Assembly: GCF_018271975.1 (NCBI RefSeq)
Contig: NZ_JAGUCN010000023.1
Coordinates: forward strand, 1-64,000
Direction of reading: 5' to 3'
Length of the DNA stretch: 64,000 nt
DNA from: Carboxylicivirga mesophila
Lineage (GTDB): Bacteria > Bacteroidota > Bacteroidia > Bacteroidales > Marinilabiliaceae
Shown piece by piece: positions 1-9,036 of the stretch. The first letter of the stretch is position 1; each line of letters opens with the position of its first letter. Made by a program: the position numbers and the translations under genes. The notes under the pieces are model-generated. The model was not told where the DNA came from and made no database searches. It saw only the letters and a program-made list of their open reading frames with translations.

Positions 1-89
<89 letters not shown>

Positions 90-101
90 TTTTTTTAGAG
101 A

Positions 102-135
102 AACCTCTTATTCAGAAATGAGTAAGAGGTTTTTT
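102..135 (+). terminator. Rho-independent terminator of the rRNA operon
   Basis: A 9-bp stem, AACCTCTTA (102-110) pairing with TAAGAGGTT (123-131), closes a 12-nt loop and runs into a T tract, just past the 5S gene. Confidence 0.85.
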
Positions 136-215
136 GCGTTTATGGTTATCTTATATTGTTTGCTATTTTAATTAATTCCAAATAAAAACTATTTTTGTGG
201 CCTAACAATTTGTAT

Positions 216-947
216 ATGCATATTACAGGTGATATGAAAATGGTGGATGTTGTTCAACACGACATCCAACTGCTGGCTGTTATACAGCGCTTTGAAATTC
301 CTTTGGGCTTTCGAGAAAAAACAGTAAAAGAAGTTTGCGATGGACACGAAGTAAATGTAGACTTCTTCTTACACATCGCGAATTCATTTCATGATAAAGA
401 ATTTTTAGATTGGCAGAAGTTTAAAACTTTTCCTATAGAATGGATAATTCGTTATCTCAAAAATGCCCATCGCTGCTATATTGATTACCGCATTCCTGAA
501 ATTGAACGTCAGATACAGAACTTCGAAAAGCAAGTTGATATTAATGAGAAAAATATTGATTTGTTATTGAATTTCTTTAGAAAATACATTACGGAGTTTA
601 ATGCACACATAGAGCAGGAGGAAAAAAATGTATTTCCATATATTATACGTTTAAATCAGCTTGTAAACGAGCCAACTTCTGAAGGTATTGACACGTCTGA
701 TGAATTCTTTATAAAGCAATATCACGAGGAGCATAATAATATTGAAGAAACGTTATTTGACCTGAAAAGTATTTTACTGAAGTATCTTCCTCCACCGGTT
801 AATAACTGTTTGTATAATAACTTGATATATGACATATTCAGGTTAGAACGTGATTTATTGGATCATGCCGAGTTGGAAGAGAATGTTCTTTACCCATTGG
901 TTAAAGAGATGGAAGATATTTTAATGTCGAATAGAAGCAGTAAATAA
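216..947 (+). CDS. Hemerythrin-like protein of the RIC (YtfE/ScdA) type
   Basis: Cytoplasmic protein of 243 residues. Residues 1-55 resemble the ScdA N-domain (DUF542) but lack its usual CCGG motif, having IPLGF there and a single Cys at 41. The rest is an all-helical hemerythrin-like domain with candidate di-iron ligands His85, His131/Glu135, His170, His173, Glu177 and His217/Glu221. Known RIC proteins repair iron-sulphur clusters after nitrosative or oxidative stress; a similar role, or oxygen/NO sensing, is inference. The frame stays open to TTG at 195, but ATG 216 matches the usual short N-terminus of relatives. The stop overlaps the next start (TAATG), so the two genes are probably translationally coupled. 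Confidence 0.8.
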   Translation: MHITGDMKMVDVVQHDIQLLAVIQRFEIPLGFREKTVKEVCDGHEVNVDFFLHIANSFHDKEFLDWQKFKTFPIEWIIRYLKNAHRCYIDYRIPEIERQIQNFEKQVDINEKNIDLLLNFFRKYITEFNAHIEQEEKNVFPYIIRLNQLVNEPTSEGIDTSDEFFIKQYHEEHNNIEETLFDLKSILLKYLPPPVNNCLYNNLIYDIFRLERDLLDHAELEENVLYPLVKEMEDILMSNRSSK

Positions 948-1522
948 TGGCCAGAGTACTAATTGCCGAACAATCACATATTATTGGATTAGGCTTATAC
1001 AACCTGGTTAAAAGCTTCCAGGAAGTTGAAAGCATTAAAATTGTTGCACACGGAGAAGACTGTTGTAAGATCATAGAGCAATATGAACCTGAATTACTCT
1101 TTGTAAATACCACCTTTCTTAAACCAGAGATGATGCAAAAGGTAATGGACTTAAAGAAATCAGATGCTATACTGCTTCATGTTTTTAATACTTCTTTACC
1201 ACTTGATGCTCCATTGACGCAGATATCTATTTTAGACAGTAAGCAAAAGCTACATCAAAAGATTGAAGAAGCTTTGAACAAGGTAAAAGAGTCTTCTGAT
1301 GAAATGGATACCGAAGAATTGAGTCCAAGAGAAAAAGCGATATTGAAAGAAGTTGCTTTAGGTTTAACTAATAAAGAAATTGCCGAAAAAACGTATATTA
1401 GTACACACACTGTGATATCGCATCGTAAAAATATCACCCGGAAACTGGGAATTAAAACGGTGTCAGGATTGACAGTGTATGCTATATTGAATAATATTAT
1501 TCAAATGGATGATATATCCTGA
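947..1522 (+). CDS. LuxR-type response-regulator-like protein with degenerate receiver
   Basis: A 191-residue protein with a NarL/FixJ layout. Residues 1-115 form a receiver-like fold and about 125-185 a LuxR helix-turn-helix (LSPREKAILKEVALG, NKEIAEKTYIS, HTVISHRKNITRKL). The position that should carry the phospho-accepting Asp is Asn54 (LLFVNTT), and the N-terminal acidic pair is reduced to one Glu (LIAEQS). It is therefore probably not switched by ordinary phosphorylation. It overlaps the hemerythrin-like gene by 1 nt, suggesting the di-iron protein supplies or modulates its signal. No partner kinase is adjacent on this strand. The DNA-binding assignment is secure; the pseudo-receiver reading is by eye. 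Confidence 0.85.
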   Translation: MARVLIAEQSHIIGLGLYNLVKSFQEVESIKIVAHGEDCCKIIEQYEPELLFVNTTFLKPEMMQKVMDLKKSDAILLHVFNTSLPLDAPLTQISILDSKQKLHQKIEEALNKVKESSDEMDTEELSPREKAILKEVALGLTNKEIAEKTYISTHTVISHRKNITRKLGIKTVSGLTVYAILNNIIQMDDIS

Positions 1523-1524
1523 AG

Positions 1525-1902
1525 ATGACAAAAGAAGGCAAGCTGCAAATTGGACAAATTAATTTCTTTACCGAACGGCTATTGGCTGGTTTAGTAGATG
1601 GGAGTATTGTGTTGGGACTATCACTATTTCCTCGTATTGGGTGGTTGTTTGGACTTATATATTTTCTGTTTAAGGATAGCTTGCCACTATTGAATGGACA
1701 AAGTTTTGGACGTCGCTTATTCAAAATTAAGGTAATTAATAAGGCGGATGGTACTGGCCTAATGAAGTCACCTGATAAGGCACTTATCAGGCAAATTATA
1801 TTTTTAGTTCCAATCTTAAATTTACTTGAATTATATCGGTTCTTTACCAAATCAGAGCGCTTTGGCGACACCTGGACTGATACAACTGTTGTTAGAAGTT
1901 AA
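1525..1902 (+). CDS. RDD family membrane protein
   Basis: A 125-residue inner-membrane protein that starts 2 nt after the preceding stop, so it is probably the third gene of that operon. It has the RDD hallmarks: an early R-x-x-A-x-x-x-D (RLLAGLVD, residues 18-25), a GQSFGRRLFKIKV segment near residue 58-70, and a later R-Q-I before a hydrophobic stretch. Three hydrophobic segments are visible. The family's biochemical role is mostly unknown; some members are linked to ion or osmotic homeostasis. Its 3' end overlaps the convergent histidine kinase gene by 4 nt. Confidence 0.85.
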   Translation: MTKEGKLQIGQINFFTERLLAGLVDGSIVLGLSLFPRIGWLFGLIYFLFKDSLPLLNGQSFGRRLFKIKVINKADGTGLMKSPDKALIRQIIFLVPILNLLELYRFFTKSERFGDTWTDTTVVRS

Positions 1903-4900
1903 TCTTCTTCATAAGCTGGAAACTGGATGTAGAAAGTAGTACCAATATCTTCGGTGGTTTTAAACCAGATTTCACCACCGCTATTAACAACAATATTTTT
2001 CACAATAGCCAAGCCAAGTCCCATACCGCTTGATTTTGTAGTAAAGTTGGGCATGAAAATCTTGCTCATTACATCATTGCTGATTCCTTTACCATTGTCC
2101 GATATGGCTATGGTTATCTGCGATTCAGCAGAGGTTGCCGTAATATTTATAATCCCTTCTCTATTAGCTGGAATTGCCTGAACAGCATTTTTAATGACAT
2201 TATTAAAAATACTAACCAATTGGTCGGGATCAGCAAAAACAAACCGTTTGGTTGCTTCAATGTTCAGGCTAAAATGCATATCAGGTTCTGATTTCTCAAA
2301 CAGTGCTGTTGTATTAATGAGCTTTTCAATAATATCCACTTTTGTTCGCTTAGCTTGTGGCATTTTAGCAAAATTCGAAAACTCGTTGGCAATGGTGTGC
2401 AACTGGTCAATTTGTTCGATAAGTGTTTTTGATACACGCTCGAGGTAGCTATCAAAATCTTCGGGGTTGTTTTCCCAGGCTTTAGTCAGGTATTGTACAC
2501 TAAGTTTCATTGGAGTCAGAGGGTTCTTAATCTCATGTGCAATCTGTTTTGCCATCTCGCGCCATGCCATCTCCCGCTCCGATTTAGCCAGCTTTTCAGC
2601 ACTTTCTGATATCTCATCAACCATACGATTGTATTCTTTAACCAAATTGCCAATCTCATCGTTGCCTTTATAGTTTATTTTTTGGTTCAGCTTATCTATT
2701 CGTATTTGTGCCAGGCGATCCTGTATCAGGAAAAGAGGGCGAGTGATTCGGCGCGAAATGAATACCGCCACGCCAATAGCAAATAGTACAAATAGCAGGT
2801 AGGCATTAATAACTGCTACTATAAGTGAATAAATTTCTGATTTAAGTTCGTTATTACCAACGAAATAGGGGAGGTTTAAGTAAGCCAAAACGTTTCCTTC
2901 ATAGTTATATATTGGTACATAGGCTGATGTGAAATGTAGTGTACCAATATATTCCTCATGGATGTATTCTGCTTTTTGCAGGTTAGTCAATTGATAAAAA
3001 GCATGGGTATTCATCATTTGACCAGATAATCCTTGCTGATATACTTCAGGGCGTGATGTGGCCAATAGCCTACCGTTAGTGTTATATAGGTTAATATCTG
3101 AATAAAAAACATTTGAAAATTTCTGTAACAAGTATTGCAGGTAGTCATGCATGCTATAATCAAGCTCTTGTTCGTTAACAATTTTTTGCTCCATCTCCTG
3201 TAGCACTGATTTAATGCGTTGCGATAGCATCTGATTGTTTTTCTGCTTAAACTGGTGAATGGAGTAGAATACTGAACTGATACCTATCGCTAATAAAATG
3301 ACTACCATTAGGCTGACAAATGTGATCTGTATTTTTTCCTGTATCGAGAAGTTGACAGCAGAATTCTTGTGGGTTCGTGTAATAAAGAAGATGATAGCAG
3401 TAAGTAGGAAAAACAGCAGAGCGTAAACAGAAAATGACATTAATAGATAAATGATCTTTATTTCAGGCCTGCTTAATACCAGCACAGTATCTTCACTTAT
3501 TTGATATATCAGGTGAACTGTATTCTCATTGTGAAAGAATAGCTTGCTGCCAGATTCTGTTTGTGGAAATGTGTTGTTAATAGAGTACCTGTATGGGCCC
3601 AATTGTTTAACAAGTTTGTTGTCTATAAACTTTGCAAATGAATAGTTCTTATAAAGAGCATTGTTTATCTGTTCAGACTGGTTTTGTAAAAGCTCGGGAT
3701 ATCCCAGACCTGAAAAAATGGGTGTTGAGTTTATCTCACAATAAAGGGTTGTTTCTTTATTTGGGTCATCCTGCAGATATGGAATCTTACCAAAATATGT
3801 GATCTGACCGTTATCGTTATCCAGAAAATAGAAATAATCACACGATTCCAATGGTTTACCCTGCTTAGTAATCAGCTCATCAAAGTATTGATAGCAGTTA
3901 GTGGTAATATTTTCCGATTCAAGATATAAAGGCGCACTTTCCCAGCACACTACTATTTCAAGGTTATAACGCTTCCAATAACCGTAAAAATAGTTTTTCT
4001 CAAGGTAGCTGTTTATAAGTTCCTCATTATTTTCGTTATCTAGCAGTAATTTAATCAACTGCTCATCTGATTTTAGTTTCTCTTCAATATCACTCAGATA
4101 CATTTCGGCTATTGGATCTGATTCTCTGGTGAGTTGGAACGATAAATTTTCGATAAGTAACTCCCGGCTATCCTTTTCTTTATCAAGGTTGTAATGGTAC
4201 AATAGAATTACCAGATAGAAGGAAGTGATAAAAATTACCCAGATAAAGGAGCTATAGGTAATACCATTTGAATTATTGCGTTGAGCAGTAAGTAGTATAA
4301 AGCCAATGGCAAACAGTACTAACGGGTGTATGAGTAATAGAGTGTTTTGGATTATGAGGCTAGTAATAAGTGCGATAAAAATAAATATACCAGCAATTAT
4401 CAGGTATTCTTTTCTTGATAGATGGGATTTTATAGCAACAATAATCCGTTCAAAAATGAAAAGAACAGATATGTATAAAAGACAGATGATTATCAGCTTA
4501 TATAATGCAATTGAATTTAGATCTGTTATGTTGAAAAACACTGCTGCCTGTGAAGAATTATTGACAATGATGGCAAGTAGATTATCTGCTGCTAAAAACA
4601 AAATAAGCAGTAGTACAAATTGAGTTGTTATGAACAGATACTTGCTAATTCTCGATTGTTTGTAAAGAAGAAAAGCAGGCGTTTTATAGTATCTGTAAAA
4701 ACAATAAGCAAATATGAGTATGAAAAGGCTAAACATTAGCATGCTGCCAAGCGAAGAGAGCCAGTCGGAAAAGGCAAAAACGACAGGCGAGAATAAAGGA
4801 TGGTAGCTAAAATCTTTTGGGATAGCAAAATTGATAAACAGCAGCCATAGTCCTACAAAAAATACCAGTGAACCAATTAAAAAATGATTACTCCATGCTC

Positions 4901-5588
4901 GGTTTTTAAAGCTATCTAATGCTTTAATGCCAATGGCAATAAGTAGCGAAAAGCATAACAGGTATAATACAAAAGCAGCTATGCTGGTTGGCGATGTTAT
5001 CTGATGATAGCTATAATGAAGGGATAGCAGGTAATTATCATTGATATCATATATGGGAACCGTATTTTCGCTTTGAGTCAGACTGATGCCGGGATTATGT
5101 GTGATGGTAAAATCATCAGCAAAATCATTGTTCAGAAATTTGTTCTGGTATTCATACTGCTTTTTAATCAGACTGATTGCCAATAGTTCATACCTGCCAA
5201 CATTAATGCGTTGTTGCAAATACCAGCCATTGGCCAGTTGTATTACAGAAGCCGATTGGGTAACTATCTTGTTGATGGGAACAATGTGAGTGGACCAGGC
5301 AATAAGAGTTGAGTCTTCATATAAATAGAGCAGCTGATCTTTCTTTGCCAGCGAATCCATCGTTCCCCACCTGTTGTGCTCATTCCATTTACTTGTATCG
5401 TTTAAACCAGCCAGCGATTGTATTAGTTCGTTCTGTTTGTCCTTTATTGTTAGCTGAATCGAATACGAGTCCGCATCATGGGTATATTCATGATCGAACT
5501 GATGTTCTACTATTCTTCCTAATAAGTAAAGGGCAATAGCAACTATTAAAAGTGTGATAATTTTGTGCTGTTGACGCGACATAGTCAT
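1899..5588 (-). CDS. Large membrane sensor histidine kinase (NtrY-like)
   Basis: A 1229-residue inner-membrane sensor kinase. The N-terminal two thirds hold many hydrophobic segments (one near residues 10-22, a cluster at about 205-460, more near 715-790 and 920-950) between extracytoplasmic stretches. A HAMP domain follows (about 945-1000, ISRRITRPL...DEIGNL). The catalytic core has the H-box HEIKNP with His1018, an N-box near Asn1134 (NNVIKNAVQA), G1 DNGKG near 1164 and G2 GMGLGLAIV near 1188. The HEIKNPLTPMKLS motif is typical of NtrY-type kinases. The catalytic elements look intact; the signal is unknown. No response regulator is adjacent on this strand. It lies 39 nt downstream of rlmH and is probably cotranscribed. 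Confidence 0.92.
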   Translation of the reverse strand: MTMSRQQHKIITLLIVAIALYLLGRIVEHQFDHEYTHDADSYSIQLTIKDKQNELIQSLAGLNDTSKWNEHNRWGTMDSLAKKDQLLYLYEDSTLIAWSTHIVPINKIVTQSASVIQLANGWYLQQRINVGRYELLAISLIKKQYEYQNKFLNNDFADDFTITHNPGISLTQSENTVPIYDINDNYLLSLHYSYHQITSPTSIAAFVLYLLCFSLLIAIGIKALDSFKNRAWSNHFLIGSLVFFVGLWLLFINFAIPKDFSYHPLFSPVVFAFSDWLSSLGSMLMFSLFILIFAYCFYRYYKTPAFLLYKQSRISKYLFITTQFVLLLILFLAADNLLAIIVNNSSQAAVFFNITDLNSIALYKLIIICLLYISVLFIFERIIVAIKSHLSRKEYLIIAGIFIFIALITSLIIQNTLLLIHPLVLFAIGFILLTAQRNNSNGITYSSFIWVIFITSFYLVILLYHYNLDKEKDSRELLIENLSFQLTRESDPIAEMYLSDIEEKLKSDEQLIKLLLDNENNEELINSYLEKNYFYGYWKRYNLEIVVCWESAPLYLESENITTNCYQYFDELITKQGKPLESCDYFYFLDNDNGQITYFGKIPYLQDDPNKETTLYCEINSTPIFSGLGYPELLQNQSEQINNALYKNYSFAKFIDNKLVKQLGPYRYSINNTFPQTESGSKLFFHNENTVHLIYQISEDTVLVLSRPEIKIIYLLMSFSVYALLFFLLTAIIFFITRTHKNSAVNFSIQEKIQITFVSLMVVILLAIGISSVFYSIHQFKQKNNQMLSQRIKSVLQEMEQKIVNEQELDYSMHDYLQYLLQKFSNVFYSDINLYNTNGRLLATSRPEVYQQGLSGQMMNTHAFYQLTNLQKAEYIHEEYIGTLHFTSAYVPIYNYEGNVLAYLNLPYFVGNNELKSEIYSLIVAVINAYLLFVLFAIGVAVFISRRITRPLFLIQDRLAQIRIDKLNQKINYKGNDEIGNLVKEYNRMVDEISESAEKLAKSEREMAWREMAKQIAHEIKNPLTPMKLSVQYLTKAWENNPEDFDSYLERVSKTLIEQIDQLHTIANEFSNFAKMPQAKRTKVDIIEKLINTTALFEKSEPDMHFSLNIEATKRFVFADPDQLVSIFNNVIKNAVQAIPANREGIINITATSAESQITIAISDNGKGISNDVMSKIFMPNFTTKSSGMGLGLAIVKNIVVNSGGEIWFKTTEDIGTTFYIQFPAYEED

Positions 5589-5627
5589 GGTTTAATACAC
5601 TAAAGATAGAAAAAATCAGAGAGGGGC

Positions 5628-6101
5628 CTACTCATGGTGGTATGGTTCATTTTTTAAGATAGTCATGGCCCGGTATAATTGTTCAGTAAAGACCAGTCTG
5701 ACCATTTGGTGCGAATAAGTCATTTTTGACAGGCTTATTTTACCATTTGCTTTAGCATAAACTTCATCGGAAAAACCGTAAGGCCCTCCAATTACAAACA
5801 CCAGGCGCTTTAAGCCTGCTACCATATGCTTTTGTATCATTGTTGCAAATTCAATCGAACGATACTCTTTGCCCTTTTCATCCAGTAACAATATGTGATC
5901 GCCTGCTTTAAAGGTTTGCAGAAGCAATTGCCCTTCCATGCTTTTTTGTTGGTTGCTCGACAGGTTTCTGGTTTTTTTCAGGTCAGGTATTACCTGCATT
6001 TCGTAAGGCAGATAGTGCTTTAAGCGCTTCTCAAATTTCTCAATGCCAGTTTGTAAATAAGCCTCGTCTGTTTTACCAATCACAACCAAAACAACTTTCA
6101 T
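5628..6101 (-). CDS. rlmH: 23S rRNA (pseudouridine1915-N3)-methyltransferase RlmH
   Basis: A 157-residue SPOUT methyltransferase that methylates N3 of pseudouridine 1915 in helix 69 of 23S rRNA, using SAM on assembled 70S ribosomes. Diagnostic features are LLLDEKGKEYRS, the SAM-binding VIGGPYGFSDEV loop (about 104-115), the LSKMTYSHQMVRL segment and the terminal YHHE tail, which is characteristic of the family. The length equals the usual 155-160. It is the first gene of a minus-strand pair with the large histidine kinase. Confidence 0.96.
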   Translation of the reverse strand: MKVVLVVIGKTDEAYLQTGIEKFEKRLKHYLPYEMQVIPDLKKTRNLSSNQQKSMEGQLLLQTFKAGDHILLLDEKGKEYRSIEFATMIQKHMVAGLKRLVFVIGGPYGFSDEVYAKANGKISLSKMTYSHQMVRLVFTEQLYRAMTILKNEPYHHE

Positions 6102-6308
6102 GCGTATACCCCTTTTTTAACAATAATAAATTAAAACCTTAAAAGTGTAGTTAAATTAAGCTAAACCTCTATTTTTGTTGTAAAAGTAATGAGTGATTGT
6201 TGAAATCAAGAGGAATAGTGGATGGAATAATGGAGTTGGGCACTTATTTATATTACATTTTGACTAAATAGGCTTGATATTTGTAAATGTTTGGTCGACA
6301 AACGCTAG

Positions 6309-6713
6309 ATGATGATTAATTTCAAATACATTTTTACGCTTTCGCTGGTTGTGTTTTTAACCACTCAGTTGCTGGATGCCCAACAAACGGCTTCTTTGCC
6401 CGATGGTGTTATTATGGCAGTAAAAAACAGCGATGCCGAAAAGCTGTCAGCTACCTTTAATGAGCAAGTTGAAATTATTTTGCCGCATAAAACTGCGGTA
6501 TACAGTCGTAAGCAGGCCGAAATGGTTTTGAAAAATTTCTTTGAACAGAATCCAATTACTGAATTTAAGTTGATTCATCAAGGGAAAAAAGATAAAGCCT
6601 CATATGCCATTGCTAATTACTACACGTCAAACGGGCAATTTCGCTTTACTTTTCTGACCAAACAAAAAAGTGGTAAAATTTATATTCATCAGATAAGAAT
6701 TGAGAGACAATGA
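6309..6713 (+). CDS. DUF4783 family secreted protein
   Basis: A 134-residue protein with a Sec signal peptide (hydrophobic residues about 8-22, cleavage after LLDAQ). The mature part is an NTF2-like alpha/beta domain of the Bacteroidota family DUF4783, with the motif YSRKQAEMVLKNFF and conserved beta strands towards the C-terminus. The function is not known; it probably acts in the periplasm. Its stop overlaps the nadC start by 4 nt (ATGA), a coupling I recall as common for this family in Bacteroidota. ATG 6309 is followed directly by a second ATG that is equally possible. Confidence 0.8.
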   Translation: MMINFKYIFTLSLVVFLTTQLLDAQQTASLPDGVIMAVKNSDAEKLSATFNEQVEIILPHKTAVYSRKQAEMVLKNFFEQNPITEFKLIHQGKKDKASYAIANYYTSNGQFRFTFLTKQKSGKIYIHQIRIERQ

Positions 6714-7555
6714 TTAATGAATTAATTGATCAGTTTATTGATATCTCCATACGCGAAGATATTGGAGACGGTGATCATTCTTCACAATCATGTATTCCTT
6801 CAGCTGCAGAAGGGAAGATGTATTTACTGGTTAAAGAAGAAGGGATTTTGGCTGGTGTTGAAGTGGCCAAAAAGATATTTCATAAAATTGATGCAGATAT
6901 TAGCCTCGATATACATATTAATGATGGGGCCAAAGTTCAAGTGGGCGACATCGTGATGCATGTGAGGGGTAAAGTTTGGTCGCTGTTGCAGGCCGAGCGA
7001 TTGGTGTTAAACGTGATGCAACGTATGAGTGGCATTGCTACCCGCACGGCCGAATATGTCGAACGTTTGGAGGGGACCAACACCAGAGTGCTTGATACAC
7101 GTAAAACAACACCAGGTATGCGCTACCTTGAGAAGGAGGCTGTGCGTTTGGGTGGAGGAGTGAATCACCGTATGGGTTTGTACGACATGGTGATGCTTAA
7201 GGATAATCACATCGATTTTGCAGGCGGTATCGAAAAGGCAGTGCAACAGGTGAAAAGCTACCTAAAGGATAAGGGTAAAGACCTTAAGATTGAGGTGGAA
7301 GTGCGCGATTGGGACGAGCTCGAAGAAGTGATACGTGTGGGCGGGATTCAACGCATTATGCTCGATAACTTTTCGGTGGAGGAAACTAAAAAGGCGGTTG
7401 ATTATATTAATGGAAAGTTTGAAACCGAATCAAGCGGAGGTATCACCATTGACACCTTAAGAGATTATGCGCTTTGTGGTGTGGATTATATCTCGGTGGG
7501 TGCACTTACGCACCATATCAAGAGTTTGGATTTGAGCTTAAAAGCCATGGACTAG
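6710..7555 (+). CDS. nadC: Nicotinate-nucleotide pyrophosphorylase (carboxylating)
   Basis: A 281-residue quinolinate phosphoribosyltransferase. It converts quinolinate and PRPP to nicotinate mononucleotide, CO2 and PPi in de novo NAD synthesis. Visible motifs are EDIGDGDHSS near the N-terminus, the long ERLVLNVMQRMSGIATRT helix, LDTRKTTPGMRYLEK (about 129-143), GGGVNHRMGLYDMVMLKDNHI (about 148-168) and the C-terminal phosphate-binding strand GVDYISVGALTHH. The length is typical and nothing is missing. It overlaps DUF4783 by 4 nt and ends before a strong hairpin. nadA and nadB are not in the window. Confidence 0.96.
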   Translation: MINELIDQFIDISIREDIGDGDHSSQSCIPSAAEGKMYLLVKEEGILAGVEVAKKIFHKIDADISLDIHINDGAKVQVGDIVMHVRGKVWSLLQAERLVLNVMQRMSGIATRTAEYVERLEGTNTRVLDTRKTTPGMRYLEKEAVRLGGGVNHRMGLYDMVMLKDNHIDFAGGIEKAVQQVKSYLKDKGKDLKIEVEVRDWDELEEVIRVGGIQRIMLDNFSVEETKKAVDYINGKFETESSGGITIDTLRDYALCGVDYISVGALTHHIKSLDLSLKAMD

Positions 7556-7590
7556 AAAAAGAATATGGGCAGGAGCCCGTTAGATATAGT

Positions 7591-7634
7591 AATCCCCTTC
7601 GTGACCACTGAGGTCAAACGAAGGGGATTATTTG
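7591..7634 (+). terminator. Terminator hairpin after nadC
   Basis: A perfect 12-bp stem, AATCCCCTTCGT (7591-7602) with ACGAAGGGGATT (7618-7629), is followed by a short T-rich stretch. The loop can itself pair (GACC/GGTC). It lies between convergent genes and mainly serves nadC. Confidence 0.8.
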
Positions 7635-7698
7635 TTAGAAACAAGCTGTTCTTATTAGCCTGCCTTGTGTACGTAAATCGTTTTTAGCTAAACCTACA

Positions 7699-8889
7699 CT
7701 ACTTATAATAAAGTTTCAGCGACTTAGGTTCATCTGAAATATTGAGCTTAATTGATTTCATCTGACCACCTTCTCCAGTGTAGTTAAAGCTGTAGGCTTT
7801 GTTCTTTTCCAATACAAACTCAAGTACGTCGTTCATATCCTGTGTAGGCCCTGCTGTGCGGCCGCCACCAACCTGGTCGGCACCACAAAATACGTCTACA
7901 TTTACAGACATGCGATCATCGCCCTGAAAGGTGCATACATCGTCTTTAAACATCATCACCTTAACCGTCACATGCGTTTCGGCAATCTTTTTTGCAGCTT
8001 CTTCAGCTTCGTATAGTTGTATGTAACGCTCTGATACATTAACAGCCGGTACATATTTAATATCAAAATCCCACACCAATGGAAAGTGGATGCCTGTTGG
8101 TTTCCATGAGCTGGCATAGATGGCATGCTCCGGATTATCGGGAATAGACTTGCCGGCATCGGGCAAAAACCAGCTTTTATTTAAACCGCTGGGGTAGTAT
8201 TCAGTGAAATACCACTGGCCATCCACCCACACCTCATTCCAGTTGTGGTTGCCTCGCTTATCGTGCCAGTTTGGTGTACCGCCAATACGTGATGGAATGC
8301 CAACGGCTCTGAAAGCATCGGTTAGCAGAATGGACAGACCGCTGCACGACGCCATGTTTTGTTCCATGGATTCATAAGGGCTTTGGTCGGGTTTTTCACG
8401 TTTGGTATTGTAGTCTACGCTCACTTCGTCGCGTATATTTTTATTTACCGAGTCGATGGCCGAACGGATATCTTTACAGTCCTTCACATATTTTGAGAAG
8501 CGTTCGTAGAAATCTTTTCGCCAGTTGTCGCGTCGCTCGTTCAGGCTGGCATAGGGGAGCACATCGTTAAAAAACACTGAATCAGGAATGGCCTGTGCCC
8601 ATACAAACTGCTCACGGGCTATGAAAGCATAGTCGGTGTTTTCAAGAATAAAATCCGCACTTAGCGCTTTCAGATCGTGCTCGGGCATGTAGGCGATTAA
8701 AAAAGCTACAGCTTCTTTTTGGTGAGCAGGAGCTGCCTCCAGAGCCTTTTTGATTTCAGGCGCATTTTGTTCGGCTTTAACAAGGGCTTCATCGAGCAAT
8801 TGATGATACTGTTTTGGAATACCCGTGTATTTTGTACAGGCACCCAGGCTGAGCACCATTAATAGTGCGAGGATTGATTTCTTCAGCAT
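7699..8889 (-). CDS. Transglutaminase-like lipoprotein
   Basis: A 396-residue lipoprotein. The signal peptide ends in the lipobox SLGAC with Cys18, so it should be anchored in an envelope membrane. The middle is a transglutaminase-core domain with a candidate catalytic Cys182 (ASCSGLSILLTDAFRAVGIPSR), His215 (GNHNWNEVWVDGQW) and a third acidic residue that is Glu230 (FTEYYP) rather than the usual Asp. The C-terminal 90 residues form a beta-rich domain. Such proteins may act as peptidases or amidases; the substrate is unknown. It stands alone between nadC and valS. Confidence 0.82.
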   Translation of the reverse strand: MLKKSILALLMVLSLGACTKYTGIPKQYHQLLDEALVKAEQNAPEIKKALEAAPAHQKEAVAFLIAYMPEHDLKALSADFILENTDYAFIAREQFVWAQAIPDSVFFNDVLPYASLNERRDNWRKDFYERFSKYVKDCKDIRSAIDSVNKNIRDEVSVDYNTKREKPDQSPYESMEQNMASCSGLSILLTDAFRAVGIPSRIGGTPNWHDKRGNHNWNEVWVDGQWYFTEYYPSGLNKSWFLPDAGKSIPDNPEHAIYASSWKPTGIHFPLVWDFDIKYVPAVNVSERYIQLYEAEEAAKKIAETHVTVKVMMFKDDVCTFQGDDRMSVNVDVFCGADQVGGGRTAGPTQDMNDVLEFVLEKNKAYSFNYTGEGGQMKSIKLNISDEPKSLKLYYK

Positions 8890-8990
8890 GATAATTACGA
8901 TTTGTTTGAAGCAAAACTACAAAAAGTTAGGGCTGATAGATGTTAAACGATGTTCAGATAGGTGAACAAGCTACAGTAAAACGACAAAAA

Positions 8991-9015
8991 GAAAGCCGGC
9001 AAAATGCCGGCTTTT
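8991..9015 (-). terminator. Terminator of valS
   Basis: The stem AAAGCCGGC (8992-9000) pairs with GCCGGCTTT (9006-9014) around a 5-nt loop. Read on the minus strand it ends in a TTTCTTTTTG tract, just downstream of the valS stop. Confidence 0.85.
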
Positions 9016-9036
9016 ATCTATAAAGAAAATCTTGCG

